Assembly (NCBI GenBank): GCA_964412815.1
Contig: CAYPQF010000026.1
Coordinates: 358,156 to 422,155 of the forward strand
DNA: 64,000 nucleotides
DNA from: JAOAFZ01 sp964412815
Lineage (GTDB): Bacteria > Patescibacteriota > Microgenomatia > UBA1406 > GWC2-37-13
Direction: 5' to 3'
In this document: positions 1-8,791 of the stretch, in pieces
Layout of the letters: each line of letters starts with the position of its first letter
How positions within the stretch are numbered: position 1 is the stretch's first letter
Made by a program: the position numbers and the translations under genes
The notes under the pieces: model-generated
Databases searched by the model: none
What the model was told of the DNA's origin: nothing
The model's input: only the letters and a program-made list of their open reading frames with translations

Positions 1-941
1 GGGAGGAGTGCTTCGGTCGCCGGATCAAAGCCAAGCGCTTCGCCCTCAAAAATAATACTCTCAACATCCAGTTCTGTTTTGATTGCCTCGACTACATCCG
101 GATAGGTTTCTGCTACCAGCTCAAGCCCGCGGGTATAGAGCTGCACTTCGCCGGTCTTTCCGTTGTAATGTGCCTGAAGACGGAATCCGTCGTACTTTGG
201 TTCGACGGCACACTGCCCGATCTTTTCGATAATCTCCTGTCCCGAAGACAACCGCTCAGCCCGCATCATGAGAATAGGAGTGAACAAAGCAGGTTTAACA
301 TCATCCAATCCTTCGATTCCCTTCTCTTTTAAGATTCGTCCGATAAACCCCAGATCAGGACGAACATGGTATGCAACCTCGATTCGTTTACGCAACGACT
401 TGCCACCGGTTAACATCCATGAGTAGGCATCAAGGACCGTCATATCCGAAAAGCCGAGGCGCATGGTGCCAATAGGAATTCGTACAATATACCGGGCAGA
501 AAGTGGATCCAACTCCAGCATCAGGTCACGGATGATACTCTGTTTTGCTTCTTGGGACCCTTCCCCTGTTGTCTGGGTAATCTGATAGAGTCTGTCGTAG
601 ATTTCGAGGATAGAGGAGTCTTTGTCGTACATGGACTGAAAGTGAGTGCGCAGCTCTTCTACTGTCTTTCCCACATCGCCGTATTTACTGTAGACGTTGG
701 TATAGGCTGTTTTATCAATCTGAAATGCTGCCTGAACTGCTTTGACTACCGACTTTTCGGCCAGCATAAAGTCCGCTTTGCCAAAGAGGGGAACCACCCG
801 ACCCTGTAACAGGTAGGCGGTCTTCTCTATCTCTTCCGGTTTGAGCAGTTTAAAGAGCTCTGCTAGCTTTTCGGTAATTTCGGTACGGGAGGAGGTTTGT
901 TCTATTGCATCAAAGTATGTTGCAAGTTCAGAAAATTGCAT
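1..941 (-). CDS. lig: ATP-dependent DNA ligase, N-terminal part (cut by window edge)
   Basis: The reading frame opens at the ATG at 941 and is still open at base 1, giving 313 residues. Residues 1-190 look like the helical DNA-binding domain of archaeal and bacterial ATP-dependent ligases. The nucleotidyl-transfer motif I K-Y-D-G-F-R starts at Lys249, the expected site of AMP attachment, and motif III F-E-G-E-A lies near 298. The family is usually 550-600 residues, so about half is missing because of the window edge, not because the gene is broken. It follows the Fic gene with a 2-nt gap and is probably co-transcribed with it. NAD-dependent LigA is the usual replicative bacterial ligase; this type usually has a repair role (inference). 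Confidence 0.9.
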   Translation of the reverse strand, partial: MQFSELATYFDAIEQTSSRTEITEKLAELFKLLKPEEIEKTAYLLQGRVVPLFGKADFMLAEKSVVKAVQAAFQIDKTAYTNVYSKYGDVGKTVEELRTHFQSMYDKDSSILEIYDRLYQITQTTGEGSQEAKQSIIRDLMLELDPLSARYIVRIPIGTMRLGFSDMTVLDAYSWMLTGGKSLRKRIEVAYHVRPDLGFIGRILKEKGIEGLDDVKPALFTPILMMRAERLSSGQEIIEKIGQCAVEPKYDGFRLQAHYNGKTGEVQLYTRGLELVAETYPDVVEAIKTELDVESIIFEGEALGFDPATEALL

Positions 942-943
942 AG

Positions 944-1987
944 TTAGACGAGGACATATCGGGCAGCTTTGGTGCTTCCCACTTTTTTAATAATTCCTTT
1001 TTTTACCAGATCCTGAATATCACGCAGTACGGTGTCTTCGGAGATATCAGGGAAGATTGAGTCAAACATCTTGTTTTGTACATACCCAATCTCCTGGATG
1101 TACTCCACAATTCTCATTTGACGTTCCGTTAAAAAGATCTGCTGCCCGCCAAAGCGCTCTTTCAACTTGGCATCTTTTGAGAGGCGCAGGATTTTCTCCT
1201 TCACTTTCTCAAACTCGATGGCCGCACCATGAACAAAGTACTCCAGCCAGGAATCAATGTCTCCGGCACTCGCCTTCTGCAGGTTTTCGTAGTAGGAGAC
1301 TGCATCGCGATCGTAGTATTCTTCCAGTGAGAAGAAGCGCCGAATATCGTAGCCACCCAAAAACATGATCAACGTGGAAAGCGTGCGGGCTACACGACCG
1401 TTTCCGTCAACAAACGGATGGATGCGTACCAGTTCGTGGTGAGCAATACCCGCTTTAAGAATCGGATGTATCTCGTCTGAGGTGGTACGATTAATCCAGT
1501 ACACAAACTCTTTCATCAAAAACGGCACTTCGATGGCAGGTGGCGGACGGAACGTAACCTCTCCGGTTTCGGAGTTACGAATTACTACCTGTTTGGTACG
1601 ATACGCACCGGACTGTTCATCGGGCAGAATACCGCTCACGACCAGCCGGTGAATCTTATGGACAATCTGTTCGGTAATCTTCTCGATATTCCGTTTGGCT
1701 TCTTCGTCAATAAACTCGATTACCTTGCGATAGTTAATCACTTCCTGAATATCACGCGGACGGGCAATAACATCTTTTCCCATCAGAACATCTTTTGCCT
1801 CGTCCATATGAAGCATATTTCCTTCCAGATGGGTACCATGGTAGACGGCACGAACAATAGCTTCTTCTTTAAACTTTTTTTCCCAGAGGGGGAGAATGGG
1901 AGCATGTTTGATTACTTCTTCTACCGCTTCGATACGGGAAATATCAACCAGGATTTTATGCGTTATACGATAGTTAGGAGCAAACAT
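944..1987 (-). CDS. Fic family protein (AMP transferase) with winged-helix C-terminus
   Basis: 347 residues. The catalytic Fic motif H-P-F-V-D-G-N-G-R-V-A-R runs from His190 to Arg201, so the enzyme should transfer AMP from ATP to protein hydroxyls. An N-terminal G-T-H-L-E-G-N stretch (51-57) matches the position of the class II inhibitory helix ([S/T]xxxE[G/N]), but the first motif position is Gly and the hydroxyl residue comes one place later; the Glu is kept. Residues 280-347 form a winged-helix domain, as in many regulatory Fic proteins. The start has a TATAAT hexamer 8 nt upstream. No antitoxin gene is adjacent, so self-inhibition in cis is likely. The target is unknown. Confidence 0.9.
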   Translation of the reverse strand: MFAPNYRITHKILVDISRIEAVEEVIKHAPILPLWEKKFKEEAIVRAVYHGTHLEGNMLHMDEAKDVLMGKDVIARPRDIQEVINYRKVIEFIDEEAKRNIEKITEQIVHKIHRLVVSGILPDEQSGAYRTKQVVIRNSETGEVTFRPPPAIEVPFLMKEFVYWINRTTSDEIHPILKAGIAHHELVRIHPFVDGNGRVARTLSTLIMFLGGYDIRRFFSLEEYYDRDAVSYYENLQKASAGDIDSWLEYFVHGAAIEFEKVKEKILRLSKDAKLKERFGGQQIFLTERQMRIVEYIQEIGYVQNKMFDSIFPDISEDTVLRDIQDLVKKGIIKKVGSTKAARYVLV

Positions 1988-2047
1988 AGACTCTCATTAT
2001 AACGGAATTGACGGAGATTGTGCGGGAAATACAGGCACAAATTCAGA

Positions 2048-2737
2048 TTATTTTCCGAATCTGCGCTCCCGCTGTGAAAAGTTGGTGATACACCGGTTCC
2101 AGTCTTCTTCGGTAAACTCGGGAAAGAGCTTATCAATAAAGTCATACTCAGCGTATTCGGTCTGCCAGAGCATAAATCCGGAGAGTCGTTTTTCTCCCCC
2201 GGTTCGAATCACCAGATCAGGATCTGGGACGTCACTGGTATCGAGGTACTGTTTAAACTTCTCGATTGAAACAGAGTCTGCACCATCATCTTTCATCATC
2301 TTCTGAATCGCACGCATTATCTCATCACGACCACCATAGTTAATGGCAAAGATGACGGTCATACCGTTGTTGGCACCGGTCTTGGTCATGGCGTGCTGAA
2401 TCAGATCCTGGACATCGGGCGGAAAGACGGAAGCATCTCCGATAATCTTGATACGAATGTTCTTTTTGTGAAACTCTGCCGTTTTTTTCTTGAGAAAGTA
2501 GCGCATTAAATTGACGAGATTATCGTTTTCTTCTTTAGAACGTTTTTTTGCGTTCTCAGTGGAGAGAGCCCAGAAGGTAAAGTACTTTACCCCGGCATTC
2601 ATAAAAGACTCAATCATCTTGGGAAGCGTTTTTTCGGACGCAATCCGATGGCCCTCAAATTCTGGCAGATTGTTTTTCCGTGCCCAACGTCGATTTCCAT
2701 CCGGAATGACGGCAACGTGAATCGGTACGTTTGTCAT
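2048..2737 (-). CDS. uppS: Isoprenyl transferase (undecaprenyl diphosphate synthase)
   Basis: 229 residues, normal length for cis-prenyltransferases. Family signatures are complete: I-P-D-G-N-R-R-W-A with catalytic Asp13, the F-W-A-L-S-T-E-N segment, N-Y-G-G-R-D-E, and D-P-D-L-V-I-R-T-G-G-E followed by L-W-Q and E-R-R-F-G near the C-terminus. It condenses isopentenyl diphosphate onto an allylic primer to make the undecaprenyl carrier for cell-wall polymers. It stands on the same strand as the mevalonate operon, separated by two small genes on the other strand, so the substrate supply is encoded next door. TACAAT lies 8 nt before the ATG. Confidence 0.95.
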   Translation of the reverse strand: MTNVPIHVAVIPDGNRRWARKNNLPEFEGHRIASEKTLPKMIESFMNAGVKYFTFWALSTENAKKRSKEENDNLVNLMRYFLKKKTAEFHKKNIRIKIIGDASVFPPDVQDLIQHAMTKTGANNGMTVIFAINYGGRDEIMRAIQKMMKDDGADSVSIEKFKQYLDTSDVPDPDLVIRTGGEKRLSGFMLWQTEYAEYDFIDKLFPEFTEEDWNRCITNFSQRERRFGK

Positions 2738-2795
2738 AGTTGTATATTGTAGTCTGCTTGACTTTAAAAATCATTTCTTCTAGACTGAACGTAGC

Positions 2796-3116
2796 ATGCT
2801 TACTTACATTGCCCAAATGACCGAGATCAACCAGGACACCATCAAGGAACGGTTTGGTCCTGCACGCTACTTTTCAGATATCGGAAGTTTGGTCAATATT
2901 CTGGTCCCCGCTCTTATTTTTGGCGCTGCAATCATCTTTCTGGCAATGCTGTTTGTGGGTGGGTACAAAATCCTGATGGCAGCCGGAGAACCGGATGCAA
3001 TCGCCTCAGGCCGGAACACCATTACCTTTGCCATTATCGGGCTGGTAATTATTATGATCAGCTTTCTCGTCGTTAGAATAATTGGGTTCGTATTAGGAGT
3101 TGATGTCCCCGTATGA
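2796..3116 (+). CDS. Small two-helix membrane protein, TrbC/VirB2 pilin-like
   Basis: 106 residues with two long hydrophobic helices (about 31-57 and 75-100) joined by a short polar loop K-I-L-M-A-A-G-E-P-D. This topology and the loop resemble the TrbC/VirB2 family of conjugative pilins that is frequent in CPR genomes. The stop overlaps the start of the next gene (ATGA), so the two are translationally coupled. No other type IV secretion component is in the window. Either a pilus or pseudopilus subunit or an unrelated small membrane protein; I favour the first only weakly. Confidence 0.7.
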   Translation: MLTYIAQMTEINQDTIKERFGPARYFSDIGSLVNILVPALIFGAAIIFLAMLFVGGYKILMAAGEPDAIASGRNTITFAIIGLVIIMISFLVVRIIGFVLGVDVPV

Positions 3117-3538
3117 TCTGGTCAAACTTTTTAGCACAAAATCCGCCGAATCAGAATAACACAAATAATAATATAGAAAACGTATTCGGAAAAGTGAATG
3201 CACCCGGTCCGGAAGCTCTGAATAATCCGGGTAGCGGTCTTTCCACCTTACTGGTAACCGGTATTCAGCTGGCATTTTTTGGCGGCGGACTGCTGCTTCT
3301 GGGGTATTTGTTCTATGGAGCGTTTCTCTGGATTACTTCCGGAGGGGACGAAGATAAGATTGCAAAAGCCAGAAATACGATGATGTATGCAGTAATCGGG
3401 ATTGTTCTCTTATTTGCATCGCTGGCGATCTTTGTAGTAGTAGCCGGAAACATCCTCGGCATTATTCAGCGTGACGCAGAAGGAAATATCATCTTTGATC
3501 TGCCCAGTGTTACGAATCAGCAAAACACCACTCCATAA
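3113..3538 (+). CDS. Second TrbC/VirB2-like small membrane protein
   Basis: 141 residues. An N-terminal Asn-rich segment (about 1-45) is followed by two hydrophobic helices (about 46-72 and 90-117) with the loop W-I-T-S-G-G-D-E-D-K between them, the same layout as the preceding protein. It is likely a paralogue with an extended, exported N-terminus. Its start overlaps the upstream stop by 4 nt. It converges with the isopentenyl phosphate kinase gene 4 nt downstream. Function not established. Confidence 0.7.
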   Translation: MIWSNFLAQNPPNQNNTNNNIENVFGKVNAPGPEALNNPGSGLSTLLVTGIQLAFFGGGLLLLGYLFYGAFLWITSGGDEDKIAKARNTMMYAVIGIVLLFASLAIFVVVAGNILGIIQRDAEGNIIFDLPSVTNQQNTTP

Positions 3539-3542
3539 TCAG

Positions 3543-4367
3543 TTACTGAATCACAGTACCGGTTGGTCGTGTCATTACCTGTGCTAATGTATCCGGAATC
3601 TCTCCTGAGATGATACGTGTAGAAATGCCCCGTGTTGCGTACGACAATGCTGTCTCTATTTTATGCTTCATGCCACCGGTTACATCAAATCCGTTTCCGG
3701 TAAAGATATGACGCTGAACCTCCTCCCAGTTGCTGCGGGTAATCTGTGGAATGAGAGTGGTATCTTGTGTAAGGACACCTTCAACATTCGAGACGTGAAT
3801 AATGGTCGAGACCACATACGAGGGGAGAGCCTCCAGAAGTTGTGCAAAGATGTCCTCGGTGGAAAAGACGACCGATCCCCGCTTGGTATCCAGAATAATA
3901 TCTCCATAAACAACCGGAACAATACCGGTCTTGAGCATCGCGCTGATAGAATCCATAGAGCGCGTCTGTTGTTGACCATCTTCTGCGGTGAATAGTGCGG
4001 ACGGCTGCATACTGCAAGCAGGAATACCTTCTTTCAGAAGAGCAGTAACGACCAGTGCATTTAATTCCTGTACAGATGCATGGACATCGCAGTATCCAAA
4101 GACCTGTTCCGGAGTCTGAATGCCCTGTTTCATGTTGTATTCAAGTACTTTGTAGTGACCGAATGAACCGGCACCGTTGCCGATCAGGAACGCAGCTTCT
4201 GGCTTCTGTCTCCGCAGTGAGGCAAACTCACGGGCAAGACGGGCAATGATTTCGGGACGAGGGGTAACCGGTGAATCTTTTTTGGTTATCACACTGCCGC
4301 CAAACTTGATACAGATCAGTTCTGGTAAGCCGGTCCGCTCCGCAGAGGATGTATTTTGAGTATGCAT
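3543..4367 (-). CDS. ipk: Isopentenyl phosphate kinase
   Basis: 274 residues, amino-acid kinase fold. K-F-G-G-S near Lys21 and G-A-G-S-F-G-H with His71 are present; this His is the residue that marks isopentenyl phosphate kinases and separates them from other members of the fold. It phosphorylates isopentenyl phosphate to isopentenyl diphosphate. The ATG at 4367 was chosen because it lies 1 nt after the stop of the preceding decarboxylase and follows a GGGAAG purine run; a longer frame to 4457 would lie inside that gene. It is the last gene of the mevalonate operon. Its presence, with no phosphomevalonate kinase, points to the alternative mevalonate route. Confidence 0.92.
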   Translation of the reverse strand: MHTQNTSSAERTGLPELICIKFGGSVITKKDSPVTPRPEIIARLAREFASLRRQKPEAAFLIGNGAGSFGHYKVLEYNMKQGIQTPEQVFGYCDVHASVQELNALVVTALLKEGIPACSMQPSALFTAEDGQQQTRSMDSISAMLKTGIVPVVYGDIILDTKRGSVVFSTEDIFAQLLEALPSYVVSTIIHVSNVEGVLTQDTTLIPQITRSNWEEVQRHIFTGNGFDVTGGMKHKIETALSYATRGISTRIISGEIPDTLAQVMTRPTGTVIQ

Positions 4368-4368
4368 A

Positions 4369-5364
4369 TTAGACTTCCCGTGCTCCCACTGCAGCAGAAT
4401 TGGTAATGATCGTCTGAACTTCGGGAACCTGGGCAAAGTGCGCCCGGACCTGTTCAACCTGGGCGGACAGACAGATCACATGAATGTTTTCTCCAGCATC
4501 AATCGTGCTGTAGCATTCGACACCTTGTTCACGCAGATGCACAACCTCCCGAAGGCATGTCATGGTACTGCCGCTCCAGTAAAAGAGGGGAGGTATCTGA
4601 GTCATCATCACCGCATGAAAGTTAATCGCTTCCTGCTCTACCCGGACTCCAAAACGGGTAAAGTCCTTTTTCAACAATGCGTCCTTCATATCCGCAAGCA
4701 CCGTAGGAAGCATCTGCTGCCGTTGCGTGAAAAATGGACTGGTAGTAGCTTGTGCATGGCCTTCGATAGAAGAGACCTTTTTTTCCCCTTTAGAGACGAC
4801 CAGCACAACATCACACAAATCCCAATGAGTGGGAGGTGCAATACTCACCGCAAATGATGAGTTGCTATCAAGACCAGTGTTCCACCAGACAAATCCGTCC
4901 GGAATAGACCGACACGCCGATCCGGAGCCGGATAAACGCGCTAAGACAGATAACTGTTCCTGGGTAATGGCCGTCTGAAAGGCTTTGACAAACGCAAGCG
5001 CCATGGCTGAAAAAAAGGAGGCTGAAGAAGCAATACCGGCCTTTTGGGGAAATGAGTTTGCCGATTGAATCCGGAATCCAAAACTGAGCTCCGCATTCAA
5101 AAAAGCTTTTGCGGTATCATAAAACCGGGTGACTTTTTCCAGTTCACTCGGGGTGCTTGGACGGTACTCAGAGCTGCCAAACTCCTTAATCTGCATCTCC
5201 TGAATCGCCGGATCTTCGAGAATCTCCATCACGACGTCGGTGTAGCAATGAGACAGATTCATCGAGACACTGTCATTAAAGGGGAGCACAAAGTCGGCAT
5301 CCCGTTGCCCCCAGTACTTTACAAACGCAATATTTGATGGACTTTTTACATGAATTGTTCTCAT
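4369..5364 (-). CDS. mvaD: Mevalonate phosphate or diphosphate decarboxylase (GHMP family)
   Basis: 331 residues. N-I-A-F-V-K-Y-W-G-Q-R-D at 11-22, the glycine/serine ATP loop G-I-A-S-S-A-S at 110-116, S-G-S-G-S-A-C-R-S at 145-153 and the catalytic-region D-A-G at 289-291 match the decarboxylase family. The usual enzyme acts on mevalonate 5-diphosphate, but in haloarchaea and some Chloroflexi a homologue acts on mevalonate 5-phosphate. Because the operon encodes isopentenyl phosphate kinase and no phosphomevalonate kinase, I infer the monophosphate substrate. The gene overlaps the mevalonate kinase stop by 4 nt. Confidence 0.88.
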   Translation of the reverse strand: MRTIHVKSPSNIAFVKYWGQRDADFVLPFNDSVSMNLSHCYTDVVMEILEDPAIQEMQIKEFGSSEYRPSTPSELEKVTRFYDTAKAFLNAELSFGFRIQSANSFPQKAGIASSASFFSAMALAFVKAFQTAITQEQLSVLARLSGSGSACRSIPDGFVWWNTGLDSNSSFAVSIAPPTHWDLCDVVLVVSKGEKKVSSIEGHAQATTSPFFTQRQQMLPTVLADMKDALLKKDFTRFGVRVEQEAINFHAVMMTQIPPLFYWSGSTMTCLREVVHLREQGVECYSTIDAGENIHVICLSAQVEQVRAHFAQVPEVQTIITNSAAVGAREV

Positions 5365-6302
5365 ACAATACGTTGCAATCCTTTATAATCCTGTACCAGT
5401 TGATAGTATGACAGATCATGTTCTTTCAGATAGCTCTCCAGTTGTTCGGGGTCATCTGCATAAAACAGCATAAACCCGGATCCTGCAGAGGTTCCGCCTG
5501 CTCCGGTAATCTTACCGACACCATACGGCTTTAGTTGTTTCAGCAGGGTAGAGGCGGTAGAGGAGACTACTCCCAGCTGTTCCAGCAGATGGTGGTTCTC
5601 CTCTATGCTGGACCGGAAAAATGAGGCATCTTCTTTGACAATTGCCACCACCATTCGTTTGGTGACTTTTTCTATCTTAGTAAGGATCGCATCAGTATCT
5701 TCTGGTGATTCATTATACAACTTTCCGACACCACGAACCATTTCCAGTGTACCCTCGGCTGGTTTGCCGGTATCAATTAAAAATAACCGTTGCTCAAATG
5801 TATCAGGTAGTTTAAAATTCAGCGCCGAGATTGTTTTAAGAAACTCAAATTCCTTCCGGAAAAAGATTAACCCACCATAACAACAGGCGGTATTGTCAGC
5901 ACCGGAAGGTTTTCCATGAAACTCTTTCTCCGCCTGGTAGGCCAATGAATTTACGACGTCTTTTTCGGGTTCTTCACCCGTATAGAATTCGTATAATGCT
6001 GCTGCTAACGCCACTGAGAGAGATGCGGAAGATCCTAGTCCTCTTCCTAACGGAATATGCATGGTGAACATCACTTTGAATGGTCGCTCAGTATACTGCT
6101 GTTTCTTTTTTTTCAGGTAGTTTTTAACGATCGTATCGACATGCGTACATGCCACATGCGGGACAGACATGGTGTCGTGCTCCTCTACCGACACCTCACT
6201 ATAGAGGGCAAACCCTGAGATCAGCGCTGGTTTGCCATAGACAACCGCATGTTCTCCGGACAAAATCACTTTCGCTGGTGCGCGATAGGTAATACGTTTC
6301 AT
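5361..6302 (-). CDS. mvk: Mevalonate kinase
   Basis: 313 residues, GHMP kinase. A-P-A-K-V-I-L-S-G-E-H-A-V-V-Y-G (8-23), P-L-G-R-G-L-G-S-S-A-S (84-94) and the C-terminal K-I-T-G-A-G-G-T-S-A-G loop are all intact. It phosphorylates mevalonate at the 5-hydroxyl. It overlaps its neighbours on both sides by 4 nt within the operon, so expression is tightly coupled. The length matches archaeal mevalonate kinases. Confidence 0.93.
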   Translation of the reverse strand: MKRITYRAPAKVILSGEHAVVYGKPALISGFALYSEVSVEEHDTMSVPHVACTHVDTIVKNYLKKKKQQYTERPFKVMFTMHIPLGRGLGSSASLSVALAAALYEFYTGEEPEKDVVNSLAYQAEKEFHGKPSGADNTACCYGGLIFFRKEFEFLKTISALNFKLPDTFEQRLFLIDTGKPAEGTLEMVRGVGKLYNESPEDTDAILTKIEKVTKRMVVAIVKEDASFFRSSIEENHHLLEQLGVVSSTASTLLKQLKPYGVGKITGAGGTSAGSGFMLFYADDPEQLESYLKEHDLSYYQLVQDYKGLQRIV

Positions 6303-6604
6303 GAAACAGGGGTAAACTTGAGACCATATGTTATTACATCCTCATCTGATGCTCCAAAACTGTAGACACGTAAGGTTGATCGAACCTTCATCCCCTCGTG
6401 GACCTGATCTTCGCTACAGTCAACAATCTGGCCATAGACCTTGTTGCCATCTTCCATCTCTACCAGCGCGACCGTATACGGCGCCTGCTTTTGCATCTCG
6501 GCATTGCCGACATAGATAACCGTCCAGGATTGTACCGTTCCGGTTTTATGGAGTTCTGTGCGCACCTGTTTTTGTCTTCGCCAGCTCTTTACGGGATTAT
6601 TCAT
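6299..6604 (-). CDS. DUF35 OB-fold protein without the zinc ribbon
   Basis: 101 residues, beta-rich, corresponding to the OB-fold part of DUF35 proteins. In archaea DUF35 bridges acetoacetyl-CoA thiolase and HMG-CoA synthase and channels acetoacetyl-CoA. The archaeal protein has an N-terminal four-Cys rubredoxin-like ribbon; here only a short basic N-terminus remains and no CxxC pair is present. The upstream gap to thiolase is only 2 nt, so no ribbon is hidden upstream. The position next to thiolase and synthase supports the same scaffold role. Confidence 0.82.
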   Translation of the reverse strand: MNNPVKSWRRQKQVRTELHKTGTVQSWTVIYVGNAEMQKQAPYTVALVEMEDGNKVYGQIVDCSEDQVHEGMKVRSTLRVYSFGASDEDVITYGLKFTPVS

Positions 6605-6606
6605 TG

Positions 6607-7755
6607 TTATACACCTAAAATAGTAACTACTGCTGTTCCGCCAGATCCTCCTACGTTATGTGCCAGTCCATAATGGACATTCGGTAACTGACGTTTTCCC
6701 GCTTTTCCGGTCAGTTGGAGATAGACTTCTCCTAACTGTTTGATTCCGGTAGCACCAACCGGATGACCAGCGGCTTTTAGTCCACCTGATGTATTCACAA
6801 TCAGCGAACCTCCTGAGCCGTACGTAGTTTGCTTTTCTTTGATTCGGGCACCAGCTTCACCGGGACTCCAGAATCCAATGTCCTCCATTGCCAGCAGCTC
6901 CGCGATCGTAAAGCAATCATGCAGTTCCGCGATATGAACCTCTTCTCTCTTAATTCCAGCCTGGGTAAACGCCTGTTCTGCTGCGATCTTTGTCGCATCC
7001 AGACCATCCAGACGTTTCCGGTTTTTAATCGAGATTGAGTCAGTTGCAACAGTAGAAGCCATAATCCGGACACTATGACCTTTTTTTACAACCTGAGGGT
7101 TGTTGGTCAATAGTACCGCGGCTGCCCCGTCGCTAATGGGAGAGCTATCTAGCATCTTGAGCGGTTTTGCGACATAGGTTGAGTTCATTACGGCCTCGAC
7201 CGTTATCTCTTTTTTAAACTGAGCTTTTTCGTTGAGGGTGCCGTGAAAATGATTTTTTACGGCTACTTCAGCAAGTGCTTCTTCGGTATAGTGGTACTTT
7301 TTAAGGTAGTGTTGTGCGAGCATTCCATACAACCCCGGAAACGTTAATCCCACTGCCTGCTCTTCTCCCGAAGCGGCCGCACTTAAGGCCTTTGTGATCT
7401 CCTGAACACTTACATCAGTCATTTTTTCCGCACCAACTACCAGGGCTATTTTGTCCGGGTTGGCCTTCAGCCAGGTATCTGCCATCTGAAATGCCATACC
7501 TCCCGAGGCACAGGCAGCTTCCAGACGATAGACCGGGATATGACGTCCGAGGATCTCGGCAATTTTCGCCGTAGCGTGTACATTATTCTCGAGGATACCT
7601 CCCATCATATTGCCGTAAAAGACAGCGTCAATCTGATCCGATTCGATACCGGCTTCAGAGACAGCTCCATTGATAGCTTCGCGGACCATGTCATACAGTG
7701 ACTGCTCCCAGAGCTCTCCAAACTTGGTTGAGTAATATCCAATCAGATGATTCAT
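6607..7755 (-). CDS. Acetyl-CoA acetyltransferase, archaeal-type thiolase
   Basis: 382 residues. The nucleophilic Cys82 sits in E-A-A-C-A-S-G-G, with H-D-C-F-T (middle), the G-G-L-K-A-A-G-H-P-V-G-A-T-G loop and a C-terminal N-V-G-G-S-G-G-T motif. It condenses two acetyl-CoA to acetoacetyl-CoA, the entry step of the mevalonate route. The sequence is closer to the archaeal/SCP-x-like thiolases that pair with DUF35 than to bacterial AtoB (judged from the H-D-C-F motif and context). It ends 2 nt before the DUF35 gene. Confidence 0.92.
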   Translation of the reverse strand: MNHLIGYYSTKFGELWEQSLYDMVREAINGAVSEAGIESDQIDAVFYGNMMGGILENNVHATAKIAEILGRHIPVYRLEAACASGGMAFQMADTWLKANPDKIALVVGAEKMTDVSVQEITKALSAAASGEEQAVGLTFPGLYGMLAQHYLKKYHYTEEALAEVAVKNHFHGTLNEKAQFKKEITVEAVMNSTYVAKPLKMLDSSPISDGAAAVLLTNNPQVVKKGHSVRIMASTVATDSISIKNRKRLDGLDATKIAAEQAFTQAGIKREEVHIAELHDCFTIAELLAMEDIGFWSPGEAGARIKEKQTTYGSGGSLIVNTSGGLKAAGHPVGATGIKQLGEVYLQLTGKAGKRQLPNVHYGLAHNVGGSGGTAVVTILGV

Positions 7756-7757
7756 AA

Positions 7758-8789
7758 TCAGGCGATAACACGCATAAACTTCAAATAGGTCGTATAGTCA
7801 ATGTACTTCTTGTCTTTGATATATGATGAAAACTTCGGTACCTGTACCCTGGTAATATGTTCTGTAGCACGGAGTACCATTGCATCAGATCCAGCTCCGG
7901 AGCCGTAAGAAGCAAAGAAAATTAAATCCCCCGGTTTTACATGTTGCAGTGTTGCAGCTAACCCCATGAGAGCGGATGCAGCATATGAGTTCCCCAGGTA
8001 CGACACAACCAGTGATTCCGCCAGTTGCTCTTTGGTAAAACCGAGAGCTTTGCTGATCTCCTTCGGGAACCGGCCATTGGGCATATGAAAGACTGCCCGT
8101 GCAACATCTTCCGGCTTCAGATTGAGCTTTTCCATTAAGGCTGTCGATGATTGGTAGATATGTTTAAAGTAGGCTGGTTTACCGGTAAAACGGCCTCCAT
8201 GTGAGGGATGTGACGCTTTGGGCCGACGCCAGAAATCCGGGGTATCTGAGGCATAGGAATGGTATCCCAGAACCTCCAGCGCAACATTTTCCGAGCCTAC
8301 TACCAACGATACCGCCCCTGATCCTGCCGTAAACTCAAGGGCATCACCAATTTTTGCATTGGCTTTGTCCACTCCACAGACCAGGGCGTGACGGGCATCC
8401 CCCGCCTTAACCGCAGAAAATGCCGAAAAGAGCGCCCCCGTTGCCGCCTTACAGGCAAACTGCGTATCATACGCCAGATAGTGGTTGTTCCCTACCTCAA
8501 GCCATTCTGCAACGATGGTAGATGCCGGTTTAACGGCATACGGATGAGTTTCGGAACCGAACAATACGACATCAACTGTTTCCCGATCGATAGGAGCGGC
8601 CTCCAGAGCCATTGCGGTAGCTTCAAATGCCATAGAGACCGTATCTTCGTCTAGACCGGCAACCGCTTTTTCGGTGATATGTAACGAGGCAGTAATTTCT
8701 GCGGCCTGCTTGCCATGTGCTTTTGAGATCTCTTCGACGGTGATTCTGTTTTTTGGTACATAGTACCCGTATGTGACAATGCCAAACAT
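7758..8789 (-). CDS. Hydroxymethylglutaryl-CoA synthase, archaeal type
   Basis: 343 residues, thiolase-fold, initiation-like enzyme. Active-site candidates are Glu80 (F-G-S-E), Cys113 (Q-F-A-C-K-A-A-T) and His235 (V-F-H-M-P-N-G). It adds acetyl-CoA to acetoacetyl-CoA to give HMG-CoA. The short length and motifs match archaeal synthases rather than the longer MvaS of Gram-positive bacteria. It sits between reductase and thiolase with 2-nt gaps on both sides. Confidence 0.93.
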   Translation of the reverse strand: MFGIVTYGYYVPKNRITVEEISKAHGKQAAEITASLHITEKAVAGLDEDTVSMAFEATAMALEAAPIDRETVDVVLFGSETHPYAVKPASTIVAEWLEVGNNHYLAYDTQFACKAATGALFSAFSAVKAGDARHALVCGVDKANAKIGDALEFTAGSGAVSLVVGSENVALEVLGYHSYASDTPDFWRRPKASHPSHGGRFTGKPAYFKHIYQSSTALMEKLNLKPEDVARAVFHMPNGRFPKEISKALGFTKEQLAESLVVSYLGNSYAASALMGLAATLQHVKPGDLIFFASYGSGAGSDAMVLRATEHITRVQVPKFSSYIKDKKYIDYTTYLKFMRVIA

Positions 8790-8791
8790 AG

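Noticed and set aside
3543..4457. Longer start for isopentenyl phosphate kinase
   Set aside because: The extra 30 residues lie inside the decarboxylase gene and are basic low-quality sequence; the ATG at 4367 has correct operon spacing.
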